From contig JAQGEF010000021.1 in the NCBI GenBank assembly GCA_027854065.1, positions 1 to 64,000 on the forward strand: a stretch of DNA of 64,000 nucleotides, written 5' to 3'. Positions 46,411 through 54,928 of the stretch are shown in pieces (within the stretch, counting starts at the first letter, position 1; each line of letters starts with the position of its first letter). The notes beneath the pieces were generated by a model, which was given only the letters and a program-made list of their open reading frames with translations, had not been told where the DNA came from and searched no databases. Origin of the DNA: Polluticaenibacter yanchengensis. GTDB lineage: Bacteria > Bacteroidota > Bacteroidia > Chitinophagales > Chitinophagaceae. Both the position numbers and the translations under genes were made by a program.

Positions 46411-47202
46411 ATGGAAGTATTAGGATACATATTCGCATTTTGTATTGGCGTGGTACTATCGCTTACCGGTGGCGGTGGCTCTATTCTCACCGTTCCCGTA
46501 CTCGTTTATATATTTAAAGTGGACCCGGTGCTGGCGTCTGTTTATTCCCTGTTCATAGTAGGGGTGAATAGTTTCCTGGCTACATTTCCGAAGTATAAAA
46601 GTGGTTATGTACACCTGGCTACCGTGTGGCAGTTTGGATTGCCATCCATTGCAGCCGTGTACGTGGTGCGGCAGTTTGTGGTACGCAATATCCCGGATTC
46701 TTTATTTTATATTAACCAGACTGAAATTACAAAGTCATGGGTAATGATGTTATTCTTCAGTATCCTCATGTTGTTTGCCGGCTATGCAATGTCCAAACAA
46801 AATAAAATAGATGGGAAACCATTAAAGAAACGCAATGGATGGGGTGTTGCCATCAGGGGATTAGGTGTTGGCGTGGTTACAGGTTTGGTAGGTGTAGGAG
46901 GAGGGTTCTTAATTATACCAACGCTGGTTTTGTTTTTAGGCTTTCCAATGAAAGATGCGGTAGGTACTTCTTTATTTATCATCACCATCAATTCAGCCAT
47001 TGGTTTTACGGCAGATTTGGGGCATTACCCGTTGGATTGGCATTTCTTGCTCATGTTTACAATCGTGGGGCTTTTAGGCGTAATGGCAGGAGCACTGCTC
47101 AATAGCAAAGTATCGCCATCCGCACTCAAAAAATATTTCGGCTGGATGATCCTGCTAATGGGAGTCTATATTTTTATAAATGAAGTGCTGTATTTTTTCT
47201 AG
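46411..47202 (+). CDS. Sulfite exporter TauE/SafE family permease
   Basis: A 263-residue inner-membrane protein with about eight transmembrane helices in two similar halves. Each half begins with the family's glycine-rich signature: IGVVLSLTGGGGSILTVPVL near the N-terminus and VGVVTGLVGVGGGFLIIPTL near residue 155. I start at the ATG at 46411 rather than an upstream TTG because the hydrophobic segment follows directly. The family moves sulfur-containing or other organic anions, but specificity is unknown for most members. It is convergent with a 55-residue gene, whose stop is 7 nt away. Confidence 0.9.
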   Translation: MEVLGYIFAFCIGVVLSLTGGGGSILTVPVLVYIFKVDPVLASVYSLFIVGVNSFLATFPKYKSGYVHLATVWQFGLPSIAAVYVVRQFVVRNIPDSLFYINQTEITKSWVMMLFFSILMLFAGYAMSKQNKIDGKPLKKRNGWGVAIRGLGVGVVTGLVGVGGGFLIIPTLVLFLGFPMKDAVGTSLFIITINSAIGFTADLGHYPLDWHFLLMFTIVGLLGVMAGALLNSKVSPSALKKYFGWMILLMGVYIFINEVLYFF

Positions 47203-47209
47203 AGGGAAA

Positions 47210-47377
47210 TTAACGCATAAGTTGTAACTGTTTGTCTTGTTCTACTTTCTTATCCCTGATTTCTGCAATAATTTTTTTGAAGTCATTATGCTTTTTTAAA
47301 CGTGAAAGGGGATTGTTCTTTTCGGTTTCACAAGATTTTAATTCATCGAAGGTTGCAAATTTTTGGACGGTATTCAT
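47210..47377 (-). CDS. Small 55-residue protein, coiled-coil-like
   Basis: A short minus-strand gene: ATG at 47377, TAA at 47212-47210. The protein begins MNTVQKFATFDELKSCE and ends KKVEQDKQLQLMR; it is charged (many Lys/Glu/Asp) and mostly helical, with one cysteine. The hydrophobic spacing in LKKHNDFKKIIAEIRDKK suggests an amphipathic helix. The composition is clearly protein-like, unlike the plus-strand frame over the same bases (47232-47414). I believe similar small proteins occur in other Bacteroidota, from memory only. It is convergent with tauE with a 7-nt gap. Confidence 0.6.
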   Translation of the reverse strand: MNTVQKFATFDELKSCETEKNNPLSRLKKHNDFKKIIAEIRDKKVEQDKQLQLMR

Positions 47378-47517
47378 AATTTATAATTTCAGATTCGATG
47401 GTAGTAAAATATGATGGAGAATAAAATGCAATTAAATATCAGATTTCTGTTTGTTAACGTCCATTTATATTTTAGTTAAATGAAAGTCCATTAGATCTGA
47501 ATTATTGTATGATTTAT

Positions 47518-48249
47518 TTAGTATCCCGGCATCCCAACTTCCACTAAAAACAAACCATGAGCAGGTGCGGAGAAATCTGCTTTAGAACAATCTTCCGCTT
47601 CAATAATTTTCCTGAAATCATCTACAGACATTTTTCCTTTGCCCACATGAAGCATGGTGGCCACTAATGCCCGTACCATACCTCTTAAAAAACGGTTAGC
47701 TTTTACAGTAAATCTTAGTGTGCCATTTTCTAAAACCCAGTAGCTCTCTGTAATCGTACAGATATTGGTAAAAGTCTGGGTATTTTTCTTACTGAAAGTA
47801 GTAAAATCAGAGTATGATTTCAGAAGTGCTGCCGCTTCGTTCAGTTTATTAATATCAATTGTAAAAGGGTAGTGCCAGGCCGTTTCTATAGTAAAAGGAT
47901 TCCGGTGAGTACTTATAAAATAATGGTATTTGCGATGCGTGGCCGTAAAGCGGCAGTGCATATCGTCCGCCACTTTTTTAATATTGATAATGTAAATATC
48001 AGTCGATATAATCGCATTTAAGCTGTACAAATGTTTAGGTGTAATGTCAAGATCAGTATCAAAATGAAAAAAGTTTTGTAAAGCATGTACACCACTGTCT
48101 GTACGCGAAGAACCCGTAAGCGCGATTGGTGTTTTAAATACAACCAGCAAAGCATCTTCAATGTTCTGTTGAACCGTCTTGGCATTTTTTTGGATCTGGA
48201 AACCTGCAAAATGAGTGCCCTTATATTTAAGCTCTAAAAAATAACGCAT
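47518..48249 (-). CDS. truA: tRNA pseudouridine(38-40) synthase
   Basis: TruA converts uridines 38-40 in the tRNA anticodon arm to pseudouridine. The 243 residues are normal. The catalytic aspartate is Asp51 in GSSRTDSGVHALQ; also typical are MRYFLELKYKGTHFAGFQIQ, HCRFTATHRKYHYFI and NRFLRGMVRALVATMLHVGKG. It is downstream of a Sua5-type gene with a 21-nt gap, so two tRNA modification genes are likely cotranscribed. Confidence 0.96.
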   Translation of the reverse strand: MRYFLELKYKGTHFAGFQIQKNAKTVQQNIEDALLVVFKTPIALTGSSRTDSGVHALQNFFHFDTDLDITPKHLYSLNAIISTDIYIINIKKVADDMHCRFTATHRKYHYFISTHRNPFTIETAWHYPFTIDINKLNEAAALLKSYSDFTTFSKKNTQTFTNICTITESYWVLENGTLRFTVKANRFLRGMVRALVATMLHVGKGKMSVDDFRKIIEAEDCSKADFSAPAHGLFLVEVGMPGY

Positions 48250-48270
48250 GTCCTGTTCGTCTCTGTTTGT

Positions 48271-49224
48271 TTATTTCATTTGATGCTGCGCCCTTTGTAA
48301 CCTGTCATTAATAGCAACGCCGATACCCGTGTTAGGTACCTCCGATACGTATATCGCTTCTGCATTTTGTGCGTCAGCTATCCTTAAGAGTTCAAAAAGA
48401 TGTTTGGCTGCCTCATGTAAGTCCCCTTCCGGCGATAAATTAAAAGTCGCATCAGCGTGCTGAATGCCAAAACCGATCGTAATCGTATTGTCATGATTAT
48501 GACCGGTCAGGCTTGAAGCCTCTACCATATATAAAGGTGTATTAGTCGCATAATGACTTTTCAATTGACCAGGAGCAACCGGGTGTTCCGATGCCTCTGT
48601 AGCAGAACTAACGGGAAACCCTAAAACTGCTTCAATCTCCTCCTTGCTGATACCTCCATTCCTCCGGATAATGATGTCATCACCTTCAAAATCCACAATT
48701 GTACTTTCTACACCAATATTGCTGCTGCCACCATCTAAGATAAAAGGAATTCTGCCCTTTAAACTATTGTACACATGTTCCGGGGAAGTAGGGCTCACAT
48801 AACCGAACTGGTTCGCACTCGGAGCCGCTAATGGAAAATCAATCGCCCGCAATAACTGTAACGTAACCGGATGTGCCGGAATTCTCACAGCCACCTTCTT
48901 ACTTCCCGCCGTTATTATATCCGGTATCGTCGCTTTCTTAGGCAACAAATAAGTAATAGGCCCGGGGCTGAAATGCATCGCCAAAGTATGCGCGTGCTCA
49001 GGAATATAAGTCACATATTTTTTTACATCATTCCAGAATGGTAAATGAATGATCAAAGGGTTAAAATGTGGCCTGTTCTTAGCCTCAAAAATTTTAATCA
49101 CCGCTTCTTCATTCAATGCATTTCCTGCAAGGCCATAAACGGTTTCAGTAGGAATGGCAACCACATCACCATTCAGTAAATGCGCTTTTGCCTCGTCAAT
49201 ATTTTTGCCTATTTCGGTAGTCAT
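48271..49224 (-). CDS. Threonylcarbamoyl-AMP synthase (Sua5/YwlC type)
   Basis: Makes threonylcarbamoyl-AMP from threonine, bicarbonate and ATP, the first step of t6A modification at tRNA position 37. I start at MTTEIGKNIDEAKAHLL (49224), giving 317 residues; the frame extends upstream, but those residues are hydrophobic and unlike the family. The YrdC domain shows GDVVAIPTETVYGLAGNAL, KNRPHFNPLIIHL, FSPGPITYLLPKK, AVRIPAHPVTLQLL, AAPSANQFGYVSPTSPEHV and STIVDFEGDDIIIRRNGGIS. The C-terminal Sua5 domain (from about 205, PVAPGQLKSHYATNTPL) distinguishes it from TsaC. The truA gene follows. Confidence 0.94.
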   Translation of the reverse strand: MTTEIGKNIDEAKAHLLNGDVVAIPTETVYGLAGNALNEEAVIKIFEAKNRPHFNPLIIHLPFWNDVKKYVTYIPEHAHTLAMHFSPGPITYLLPKKATIPDIITAGSKKVAVRIPAHPVTLQLLRAIDFPLAAPSANQFGYVSPTSPEHVYNSLKGRIPFILDGGSSNIGVESTIVDFEGDDIIIRRNGGISKEEIEAVLGFPVSSATEASEHPVAPGQLKSHYATNTPLYMVEASSLTGHNHDNTITIGFGIQHADATFNLSPEGDLHEAAKHLFELLRIADAQNAEAIYVSEVPNTGIGVAINDRLQRAQHQMK

Positions 49225-49292
49225 AGTTAGAACTGTTTTCCAACAGGGGAATGCAAAAATAAGCAATGGCGGTTAAAGCAGGGTATTAAAAC

Positions 49293-49330
49293 AAAACAGT
49301 TCCGTCATTTAATATTAACGGAACTGTTTT
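49293..49330 (-). terminator. metF intrinsic terminator
   Basis: AAAACAGTTCCGT (49293-49305) pairs perfectly with ACGGAACTGTTTT (49318-49330), loop 12 nt. On the minus strand the stem is followed by GTTTT; it is 18 nt past the metF stop and separates metF from the Sua5 gene. Confidence 0.85.
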
Positions 49331-49347
49331 TATAATGAGTTTTATAA

Positions 49348-50304
49348 CTATACCAGTTGGCTGATCACCCTTTTAATTAACAACGGTTTTCCCAAAGTAT
49401 AATAATGTAATACCGGAACACCAAAATCAATTAATTCTTTAGATTGTTGCTTTAACCAGGCCTCACCAATCGCCTCAACATCACCGTCATTCTTACACTT
49501 CATTACTTCCAGGCTCAATTCTGTAGGTATATCAATATGAAAGATCCTCGGCAATACACTTAATTGCTTTCTTGTGGTAAGCGGTTTTAAACCCGGGATG
49601 ATCGGAACGGTAATACCCGCCTCACGGCATCTCTTTACAAAATCGAAATACTTCTCGTTATCAAAAAACATCTGGGTCATAATATAGTCAGCACCCGCAT
49701 CTACTTTAGCCTTTAAGTGCTGCATATCAATTTCCGGGTTCGGAGATTCGAAATGCTTTTCCGGGTAGCCGGCAACGCCTACACAGAAGTCAGATTTGTT
49801 GTCATTCTGTACTTCATCGTCCAGGTACAAACCAAGGTTCATATCCTTCACCTGCTTTAGCAGGTCAATAGCATTTCTATGGCCCTGGGGGTGTGGTTCA
49901 AAAGTAGTATCACTTTTTGCAGCATCACCCTGCAATGCCAGTACATTATTAATACCCAGGTAATTCAGATCTATCAAAGCACTTTCAGTCTCATGCTTAC
50001 TAAAGCCCCCGCAAATTAAATGCGGAACAGTATCAACATTGTAGTGGCTTCTTAAAGCTGCACATATAGCAACCGTTCCCGGGCGCTTTCTTACTTCTAT
50101 CTGCTGAAAACTGCCATCCTGTTTCTTTTTATACATCGTTTCAGCACGATGATAGGTCACATTAATAAATGGAGGTTTAAATTCCATTAAAGGGTCCAGG
50201 TGTTTATGTAAAGATTGTATGGATTTGCCTTTCAACGGCGGTAAAATTTCAAATGAAATAAGAGGTTTTCCCCCCGCTTTTTCAATGTGTTCTGTTACTT
50301 TCAT
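49348..50304 (-). CDS. metF: 5,10-methylenetetrahydrofolate reductase
   Basis: Reduces methylene-THF to methyl-THF with FAD, supplying methyl groups for methionine synthesis. I start at MKVTEHIEKAGGKPLISFEI (50304), 318 residues; the longer frame adds a hydrophobic stretch not seen in the family. The TIM barrel carries FEILPPLKG (family: FEFFPP, with the catalytic Glu), FINVTYHRAE, VDTVPHLICGGFS, NVLALQGDAAKS, CVGVAGYPEKHFE and DAGADYIMTQMFFDNEKYF, all typical. It has its own terminator. No other methionine genes are close. Confidence 0.94.
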   Translation of the reverse strand: MKVTEHIEKAGGKPLISFEILPPLKGKSIQSLHKHLDPLMEFKPPFINVTYHRAETMYKKKQDGSFQQIEVRKRPGTVAICAALRSHYNVDTVPHLICGGFSKHETESALIDLNYLGINNVLALQGDAAKSDTTFEPHPQGHRNAIDLLKQVKDMNLGLYLDDEVQNDNKSDFCVGVAGYPEKHFESPNPEIDMQHLKAKVDAGADYIMTQMFFDNEKYFDFVKRCREAGITVPIIPGLKPLTTRKQLSVLPRIFHIDIPTELSLEVMKCKNDGDVEAIGEAWLKQQSKELIDFGVPVLHYYTLGKPLLIKRVISQLV

Positions 50305-50453
50305 TCGGTTACTTGGATAAAGTTTGGACACAAAAATAACTATATGCACATTAATTTAACGTTTTTTAATTCTTTTATAAGCAGATACCTCAAATTAATT
50401 AAACGTTTTCAAATTGTAATGACGAAATTTGCGGACATTAATTAATAAAAGAA

Positions 50454-50942
50454 ATGGATATAAACATTATTTACGATAAGAACAAAGTATTGCATGCCCT
50501 AAGATATCATTTTTTATCCCGGCCGGAAATCAAGATACTACTCATCATCGTCAATATTTTTGCGATCATATCCGCTTTCTTAATGTTCTTTAAGAAAATA
50601 ACACCTGTAGCCTTTCTTCTCAGTTCATTTCTATGGATCGTCTTAATGATAAGTTTCTGGTTTATTTTACCCTGGATGGTTTACAGGAAAAGTAAAACTT
50701 TCAAAGAAGAAATACTATTGTCATTCCTGGACAACGGCATACAATTAAAAATAAACCAGGGACAGGCGCACTGGGAATACAGGAAGTTCAAATACTATAC
50801 GGAAAGCACCAACTTCTTTCATTTGTATATGGACGAAAGAACCTTCTTTCTCATTCCAAAAGATGCCTGTCACCATGCCGATATAGATAATGGATTGAGC
50901 GAAGTAAAACAGATCCTTGATAATAAAATAGGGAAGAAGTAG
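50454..50942 (+). CDS. YcxB-like membrane protein
   Basis: A 162-residue protein with two adjacent membrane helices (about 27-48 and 54-76: IKILLIIVNIFAIISAFLMF, TPVAFLLSSFLWIVLMISFW) followed by a cytoplasmic beta-rich domain. The segment LDNGIQLKINQGQAHWEYRK and the ending FFLIPKDACHHADI fit the YcxB-like C-terminal domain family. Function of the family is unknown. It has 118 nt before feoB on the same strand. Confidence 0.7.
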   Translation: MDINIIYDKNKVLHALRYHFLSRPEIKILLIIVNIFAIISAFLMFFKKITPVAFLLSSFLWIVLMISFWFILPWMVYRKSKTFKEEILLSFLDNGIQLKINQGQAHWEYRKFKYYTESTNFFHLYMDERTFFLIPKDACHHADIDNGLSEVKQILDNKIGKK

Positions 50943-51060
50943 TTTTTCCGCTTTATGTAAACAGTTACATGGTTTAAGTGCTAATTTCGCAGGTTTGTGA
51001 ATAGATGGATTCTAATTGAATGCGTTTCAATTAGATGCGGTTGTTAAAAGGTTTGATATA

Positions 51061-53187
51061 ATGAGTAAAAACAATATTCAGATAGCTTTAGTCGGTAATC
51101 CAAATAGTGGTAAAACCTCTTTATTTAATAGTTTAACAGGCTTAAGGCAGCAGGTAGGTAATTTTCCGGGGGTAACAGTAGATAAAAAAACAGGCATTGC
51201 AGAACTCAATGAAACCAGTCAGGCCACTTTTATCGATTTGCCCGGCACATATAGTTTATATCCCAAAAGGCCCGATGAATGGGTAAGCTACAAAGTATTG
51301 ATCGGGCAGGATAAAACTGTAAAACCCGACCTCGTCGTATTAGTTGCAGATGCCAGTAATCTAAAAAGGAATTTACTGTTCTGCAGTCAGATCATAGACT
51401 TAAACGTTCCAGTGGTAATGGCTTTGACCATGATGGACCTGGCCAAACAAAAACGCACCGTTATAGACATTCCAGGTCTTGAGCGCGAACTCGGTATTCC
51501 GATTGTTCCGGTAAATCCGCGCAAGAATACAGGCATTAAAGAACTGAAAAAATCCATTGAATTAGTTGTAAAAAATAAAGGCGTTGCTATCCGTCCCGTT
51601 CTTGATATGCAGGAACTGGCAGCAGCACCAGTCAATGAGTTAAAACATCTCGTCCCGAATATTTCAGATTATGGAGCAGTACATTCATTAATCAACTATG
51701 AATCATTTAACTACACAGCACAGGTAAAAGACGATATAGAGCAGATAGTACAAAAACATCATTTTAACGCCACCAAGATCCAGGCAGAAGAAATTACAGA
51801 ACGTTTCAGAAGAATAAAAAAAATAATGGATGCCACTGTCGTACAGGATAATCCGTTAAGAAAAACAATCATTACAGAAAAACTCGACAAAGTATTGCTC
51901 CACCGTAAATGGGGGTATGTCATCATGCTGGCGGTCATGCTATTACTTTTCCAAAGCATATTCTGGCTCGCAAGTTTTCCCATGGATCTCATAGATGGAG
52001 CATTTGGTAATTTTACAGAATACCTAAGCAAAACACTGCCCGAAGCCTGGTGGTCCGATTTGCTGGTCAATGGCGTAGTGGCCGGTATTGGCGGCGTTGT
52101 CATTTTCGTACCCCAGATCATGATCCTGTTCGCACTGGTCACATTATTAGAAGACTCAGGTTACATGGCACGCATCAGTTTCCTGTCCGACAGGCTCATG
52201 CGCAAAGCCGGCTTGAACGGGAAAAGCGTCATGCCGCTCATTAGCGGAATGGCATGTGCCATACCCGCAGTCATGAGCGCAAGGTCCATCGAAAACAGGA
52301 AAGAACGCCTGTTAACAATCCTCATAACCCCATTAATGAGTTGTAGTGCCCGCTTGCCGGTTTATGTCATTATGATCAGCCTCGTAGTACCCGATAAAAG
52401 AATATTAGGCTTTATAGGTTTACAAGGCCTCGTTATGATGGGACTTTACCTGTTCAGTTTCGTCATCGCCTTTGCTGTTGCCTATGTGGCCAAAGGCCTC
52501 CTAAAAATAAAAGAAAAAAGCTTTTTTATATTAGAGTTACCCGATTACAGAGAGCCACGCTGGAGCAATGTTTTCTATACCATGTGGGAAAAAGCAAAAA
52601 TATTTGTAGTAGATGCCGGTAAGATCATCATCGTCATCAGCATCATTTTATGGTTTGCACAATCCCACGGGCCATCTGGCAGGTTAGAGCCCTTGGAAGC
52701 AAACTACACCGCTGCCATGGAAGCAGCACAAAGCGACGAAGCAAAAGAAACGCTCACATTCCAGTATGAGAACGATAAATTAGCTAATAGCTATGCAGGC
52801 ATCGTAGGGAAATCCATAGAACCCGCCATCGCACCACTAGGTTACGACTGGAAAATAGGTATCGCTTTAATCACATCATTTGCAGCCCGTGAAGTATTTG
52901 TAGGCACCATGGGCACTTTGTACTCGTCAGGTGGCGATGTAGATGAAAATGATGCCGGGTTAAAAGAAAAAATGCATAATGCCGTAAGAGAAGATGGCAC
53001 CAAAGTATATACACTAGCTACCGGCGTTTCCATAATGCTGTTTTACTTACTCGCAATGCAATGTATGAGCACATTAGCCATTGTAAAACGCGAAACAAAA
53101 TCATGGAAATGGCCCGTTATCCAGACGGTTTATATGACAGGCTTAGCATATATTTTCAGTTTCATCGCCTACCAGTTATTAAAGTAA
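51061..53187 (+). CDS. feoB: Ferrous iron transport protein B
   Basis: FeoB is the inner-membrane Fe2+ transporter with an N-terminal GTPase. I start at MSKNNIQIALVGNPNSGKTS (51061), 708 residues; an earlier in-frame ATG at 51016 would add residues not typical of the family. G1 is GNPNSGKTS (12-20), G3 DLPGTYS, G4-like TMMD in VVMALTMMDLA. The spacer domain follows, then about eight membrane helices including the two Gate motifs (IPAVMSARSIENRKERLLTI with the preceding GMACA; TSFAAREVFVGTMGTLY). No feoA is found next to it, nor a fused FeoA domain. It ends before a very strong hairpin. Confidence 0.95.
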   Translation: MSKNNIQIALVGNPNSGKTSLFNSLTGLRQQVGNFPGVTVDKKTGIAELNETSQATFIDLPGTYSLYPKRPDEWVSYKVLIGQDKTVKPDLVVLVADASNLKRNLLFCSQIIDLNVPVVMALTMMDLAKQKRTVIDIPGLERELGIPIVPVNPRKNTGIKELKKSIELVVKNKGVAIRPVLDMQELAAAPVNELKHLVPNISDYGAVHSLINYESFNYTAQVKDDIEQIVQKHHFNATKIQAEEITERFRRIKKIMDATVVQDNPLRKTIITEKLDKVLLHRKWGYVIMLAVMLLLFQSIFWLASFPMDLIDGAFGNFTEYLSKTLPEAWWSDLLVNGVVAGIGGVVIFVPQIMILFALVTLLEDSGYMARISFLSDRLMRKAGLNGKSVMPLISGMACAIPAVMSARSIENRKERLLTILITPLMSCSARLPVYVIMISLVVPDKRILGFIGLQGLVMMGLYLFSFVIAFAVAYVAKGLLKIKEKSFFILELPDYREPRWSNVFYTMWEKAKIFVVDAGKIIIVISIILWFAQSHGPSGRLEPLEANYTAAMEAAQSDEAKETLTFQYENDKLANSYAGIVGKSIEPAIAPLGYDWKIGIALITSFAAREVFVGTMGTLYSSGGDVDENDAGLKEKMHNAVREDGTKVYTLATGVSIMLFYLLAMQCMSTLAIVKRETKSWKWPVIQTVYMTGLAYIFSFIAYQLLK

Positions 53188-53196
53188 TGATCAAAA

Positions 53197-53245
53197 GCCG
53201 TTTATGAAGTTTATAGAATACTATTCTGTAAACTTCATAAACGGC
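53197..53245. terminator. 23-bp near-perfect hairpin after feoB
   Basis: GCCGTTTATGAAGTTTA (53197-53213) and TAAACTTCATAAACGGC (53229-53245) are perfectly complementary; the stem continues through a T-G pair and AGAAT/ATTCT to a 3-nt loop. It lies 9 nt after the feoB stop. The T run follows on the minus strand only, so it may act as an RNA-stabilising 3' stem or a two-way stop. Confidence 0.75.
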
Positions 53246-53270
53246 AATGTTGAATAATACAATTAAGGGC

Positions 53271-53470
53271 GTGCCCTTTGCCGCTCTTCCTTTGCAATAA
53301 ATACCCGCGTAATTCATATCCCGTCCCAATACCGGCAAAGGGCCGGGCTATACGCAGTACTCCGCGGCGGCAAAGCTCACTTGCCAGCTTCGCACTTCAT
53401 GCAGAACGCCTGCCGCCTTGCGGGGTACTTAGCTGCTATCCCTCACGCTACCGGGGCAAATCCCGTTTAG
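53271..53470. repeat. Second type of GC-rich dispersed element
   Basis: A GC-rich stretch (GGGCGTGCCC near its start, GGGCCGGGCTATACGC at 53341, CTATCCCTCACGC at about 53439-53451) in an otherwise AT-rich spacer. GCCCTTTGCCG (53273-53283) pairs with CGGCAAAGGGC (53333-53343). It is unrelated in sequence to copies A-G. I recall similar GGGCGTGCCC/CTATCCCTCACGC repeats between genes in other Bacteroidota, but could not check. The frame 53278-53538 across it is not protein-like. Confidence 0.6.
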
Positions 53471-53484
53471 AAAGGCAAATGCTA

Positions 53485-54354
53485 TCATTCAACAGCACCC
53501 TTAGCCTTATAAAGCAATCCCAGGATCTCCTTAATTAAAGAAGCATTCGGATAAAACTCCAGCGACTTCTCCAATATGCCGATAGCTTTTTCCTTTTCGC
53601 CCGTTTTCAGGTAAGCCTCACCCAAACTCGAAATAACATTTGCGGAAGTCGGGTAGAGGTTAGCGTTAATACGGAATAAAGTCAACGCCTCCTTATTTTT
53701 ATTTTGGCCCAGTAACAAATACGCCAGGCTGTTCAGTTCATGTTCATCATTTACCAACGCCTTCACCTGGCCGCTAAGGCCCCTCACGTTCGCGTTACTG
53801 TCCGCAAGAATACCATTATTAAGCCATTGGTTCACTGTAGCAAAACTTTTATAATTAGGAGAGTAGTTGCTTTGCAGAATACTCAGCAGATCACGTTCAG
53901 ATGATTGCACCGGGAATTCATTAATCCTGCCGATCTCAATATTATTTTTATAAACAATAAAAACCGGAACCCGGAAAATACCCTTTCCGGCTTCCTCACC
54001 GCCCGGAGATTGTTTATATAAAGAATCCCTGCCGCCCACAGCTATCAGTTTCAGGTGCTTTTTATCAAATTTAGAATCATTCAACACCTTAATAAAATGC
54101 GGCAATTCCCTTTTACTGTCACCACACCAGTTACCGAAATAAGCCTCAATCTTTACATCCTTATAAAGCAAAGACAACTGTTTCTGAATCTCAGTATTAG
54201 TTGAGTACTGGTTGTAACCCGTATTAAACCAGCTTTCAAAAGGCGCTTTGGTTAAAGTATCTGTCGTAACAATGCCATATAAAATACGTTCTTTACTTTG
54301 AGAAAATGCCGTCATGTTAAGGCATAGTAATAGCGCTATGAATATTTTGTTCAT
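53485..54354 (-). CDS. Periplasmic thioredoxin-like protein with C-terminal TPR repeats
   Basis: I start at MNKIFIALLLCLNMTAFSQS (54354), a standard signal peptide, giving 289 residues. Residues about 55-160 form a thioredoxin fold with YFGNWCGDSKRELPHF: the active site is CGDS, so Cys77 has no partner cysteine and the protein is not a classical disulfide oxidoreductase. RVPVFIVYKNNIEIGRINEF is the cis-Pro region. Residues about 200-285 hold two to three TPR-type helices (LAYLLLGQNKNKEALTLFRI, LGEAYLKTGEKEKAIGILEK). The combination suggests a periplasmic chaperone or scaffold. It is followed upstream by a small secreted protein on the same strand. Confidence 0.82.
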   Translation of the reverse strand: MNKIFIALLLCLNMTAFSQSKERILYGIVTTDTLTKAPFESWFNTGYNQYSTNTEIQKQLSLLYKDVKIEAYFGNWCGDSKRELPHFIKVLNDSKFDKKHLKLIAVGGRDSLYKQSPGGEEAGKGIFRVPVFIVYKNNIEIGRINEFPVQSSERDLLSILQSNYSPNYKSFATVNQWLNNGILADSNANVRGLSGQVKALVNDEHELNSLAYLLLGQNKNKEALTLFRINANLYPTSANVISSLGEAYLKTGEKEKAIGILEKSLEFYPNASLIKEILGLLYKAKGAVE

Positions 54355-54444
54355 AAAAATAGTATTTGTACATGCAGTAAAGCATGCCATTAATTAAATA
54401 GGAATAAATAGAAGAAAAAGAAACAAAATGTTTCAGAAATAGAG

Positions 54445-54792
54445 CTACCCTAACCGGGGCGGCTGAAAAGGTTTGTCTTTTAAACCCGGAGACAATTCTA
54501 CACTCATAAAGCTAAGAGATTGCTTCACAACATCAGTAAATACATGCGATAAGGTTGGTATAACAGACATCACATAAAACTCTTCAGGAGCAGATATTTT
54601 AATATGAGCATGAGTAGAATGCGACGTATGAGATTGGTCTTCCCGGGAATTATTATCAGTAAGCAATTTATTACAATCGCAATCGGATAATTGCGAAGCA
54701 TTTACAATAATACAATTAACATATGCCACCTGCCTGCTGTATTGCATCAATACAAGGCTCATCAGGATCAATATGGTTTGTAAACGCTTCAA
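54445..54792 (-). CDS. Small secreted hypothetical protein ending FQPPRLG
   Basis: A 115-residue protein with a hydrophobic N-terminus (KRLQTILILMSLVLMQYS), a CDC pair in SDCDCNKLL, a His-rich stretch (HTSHSTHAHIKI) and the ending KDKPFQPPRLG. The start appears to be TTG at 54792: a perfect -7 element lies just upstream and no ATG precedes the hydrophobic segment. I recall small Bacteroidota proteins with the same hydrophobic start, CDC pair and FQPPR ending near metal-uptake receptor genes; the His and Cys residues fit metal binding. That is inference. It lies 90 nt from the thioredoxin-TPR gene. Confidence 0.65.
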   Translation of the reverse strand: MKRLQTILILMSLVLMQYSRQVAYVNCIIVNASQLSDCDCNKLLTDNNSREDQSHTSHSTHAHIKISAPEEFYVMSVIPTLSHVFTDVVKQSLSFMSVELSPGLKDKPFQPPRLG

Positions 54793-54807
54793 TAGTTAGT
54801 TTGTCAT

Positions 54808-54815
54808 CAAATCTA
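54808..54815 (-). promoter_or_regulatory. Candidate -7 element (TAGATTTG)
   Basis: A minus-strand TAnnTTTG match 15 nt before the TTG start of the small secreted protein; it implies a very short leader and supports that start. Confidence 0.5.
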
Positions 54816-54928
54816 ATAAAATTATAAATATGAAGAAATAAATTCATGATAATCATACTAATATTTTATTCTCTCAGAGAATTATAAAACCAGGTCAATT
54901 TAATATGGACTTTAGATATTTTTACCAA

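Noticed and set aside
53278..53538. An 86-residue protein rich in Arg/Pro/Ser
   Set aside because: It runs through a GC-rich dispersed repeat and into the end of the thioredoxin-TPR gene on the other strand; the composition is that of a random GC-rich frame.
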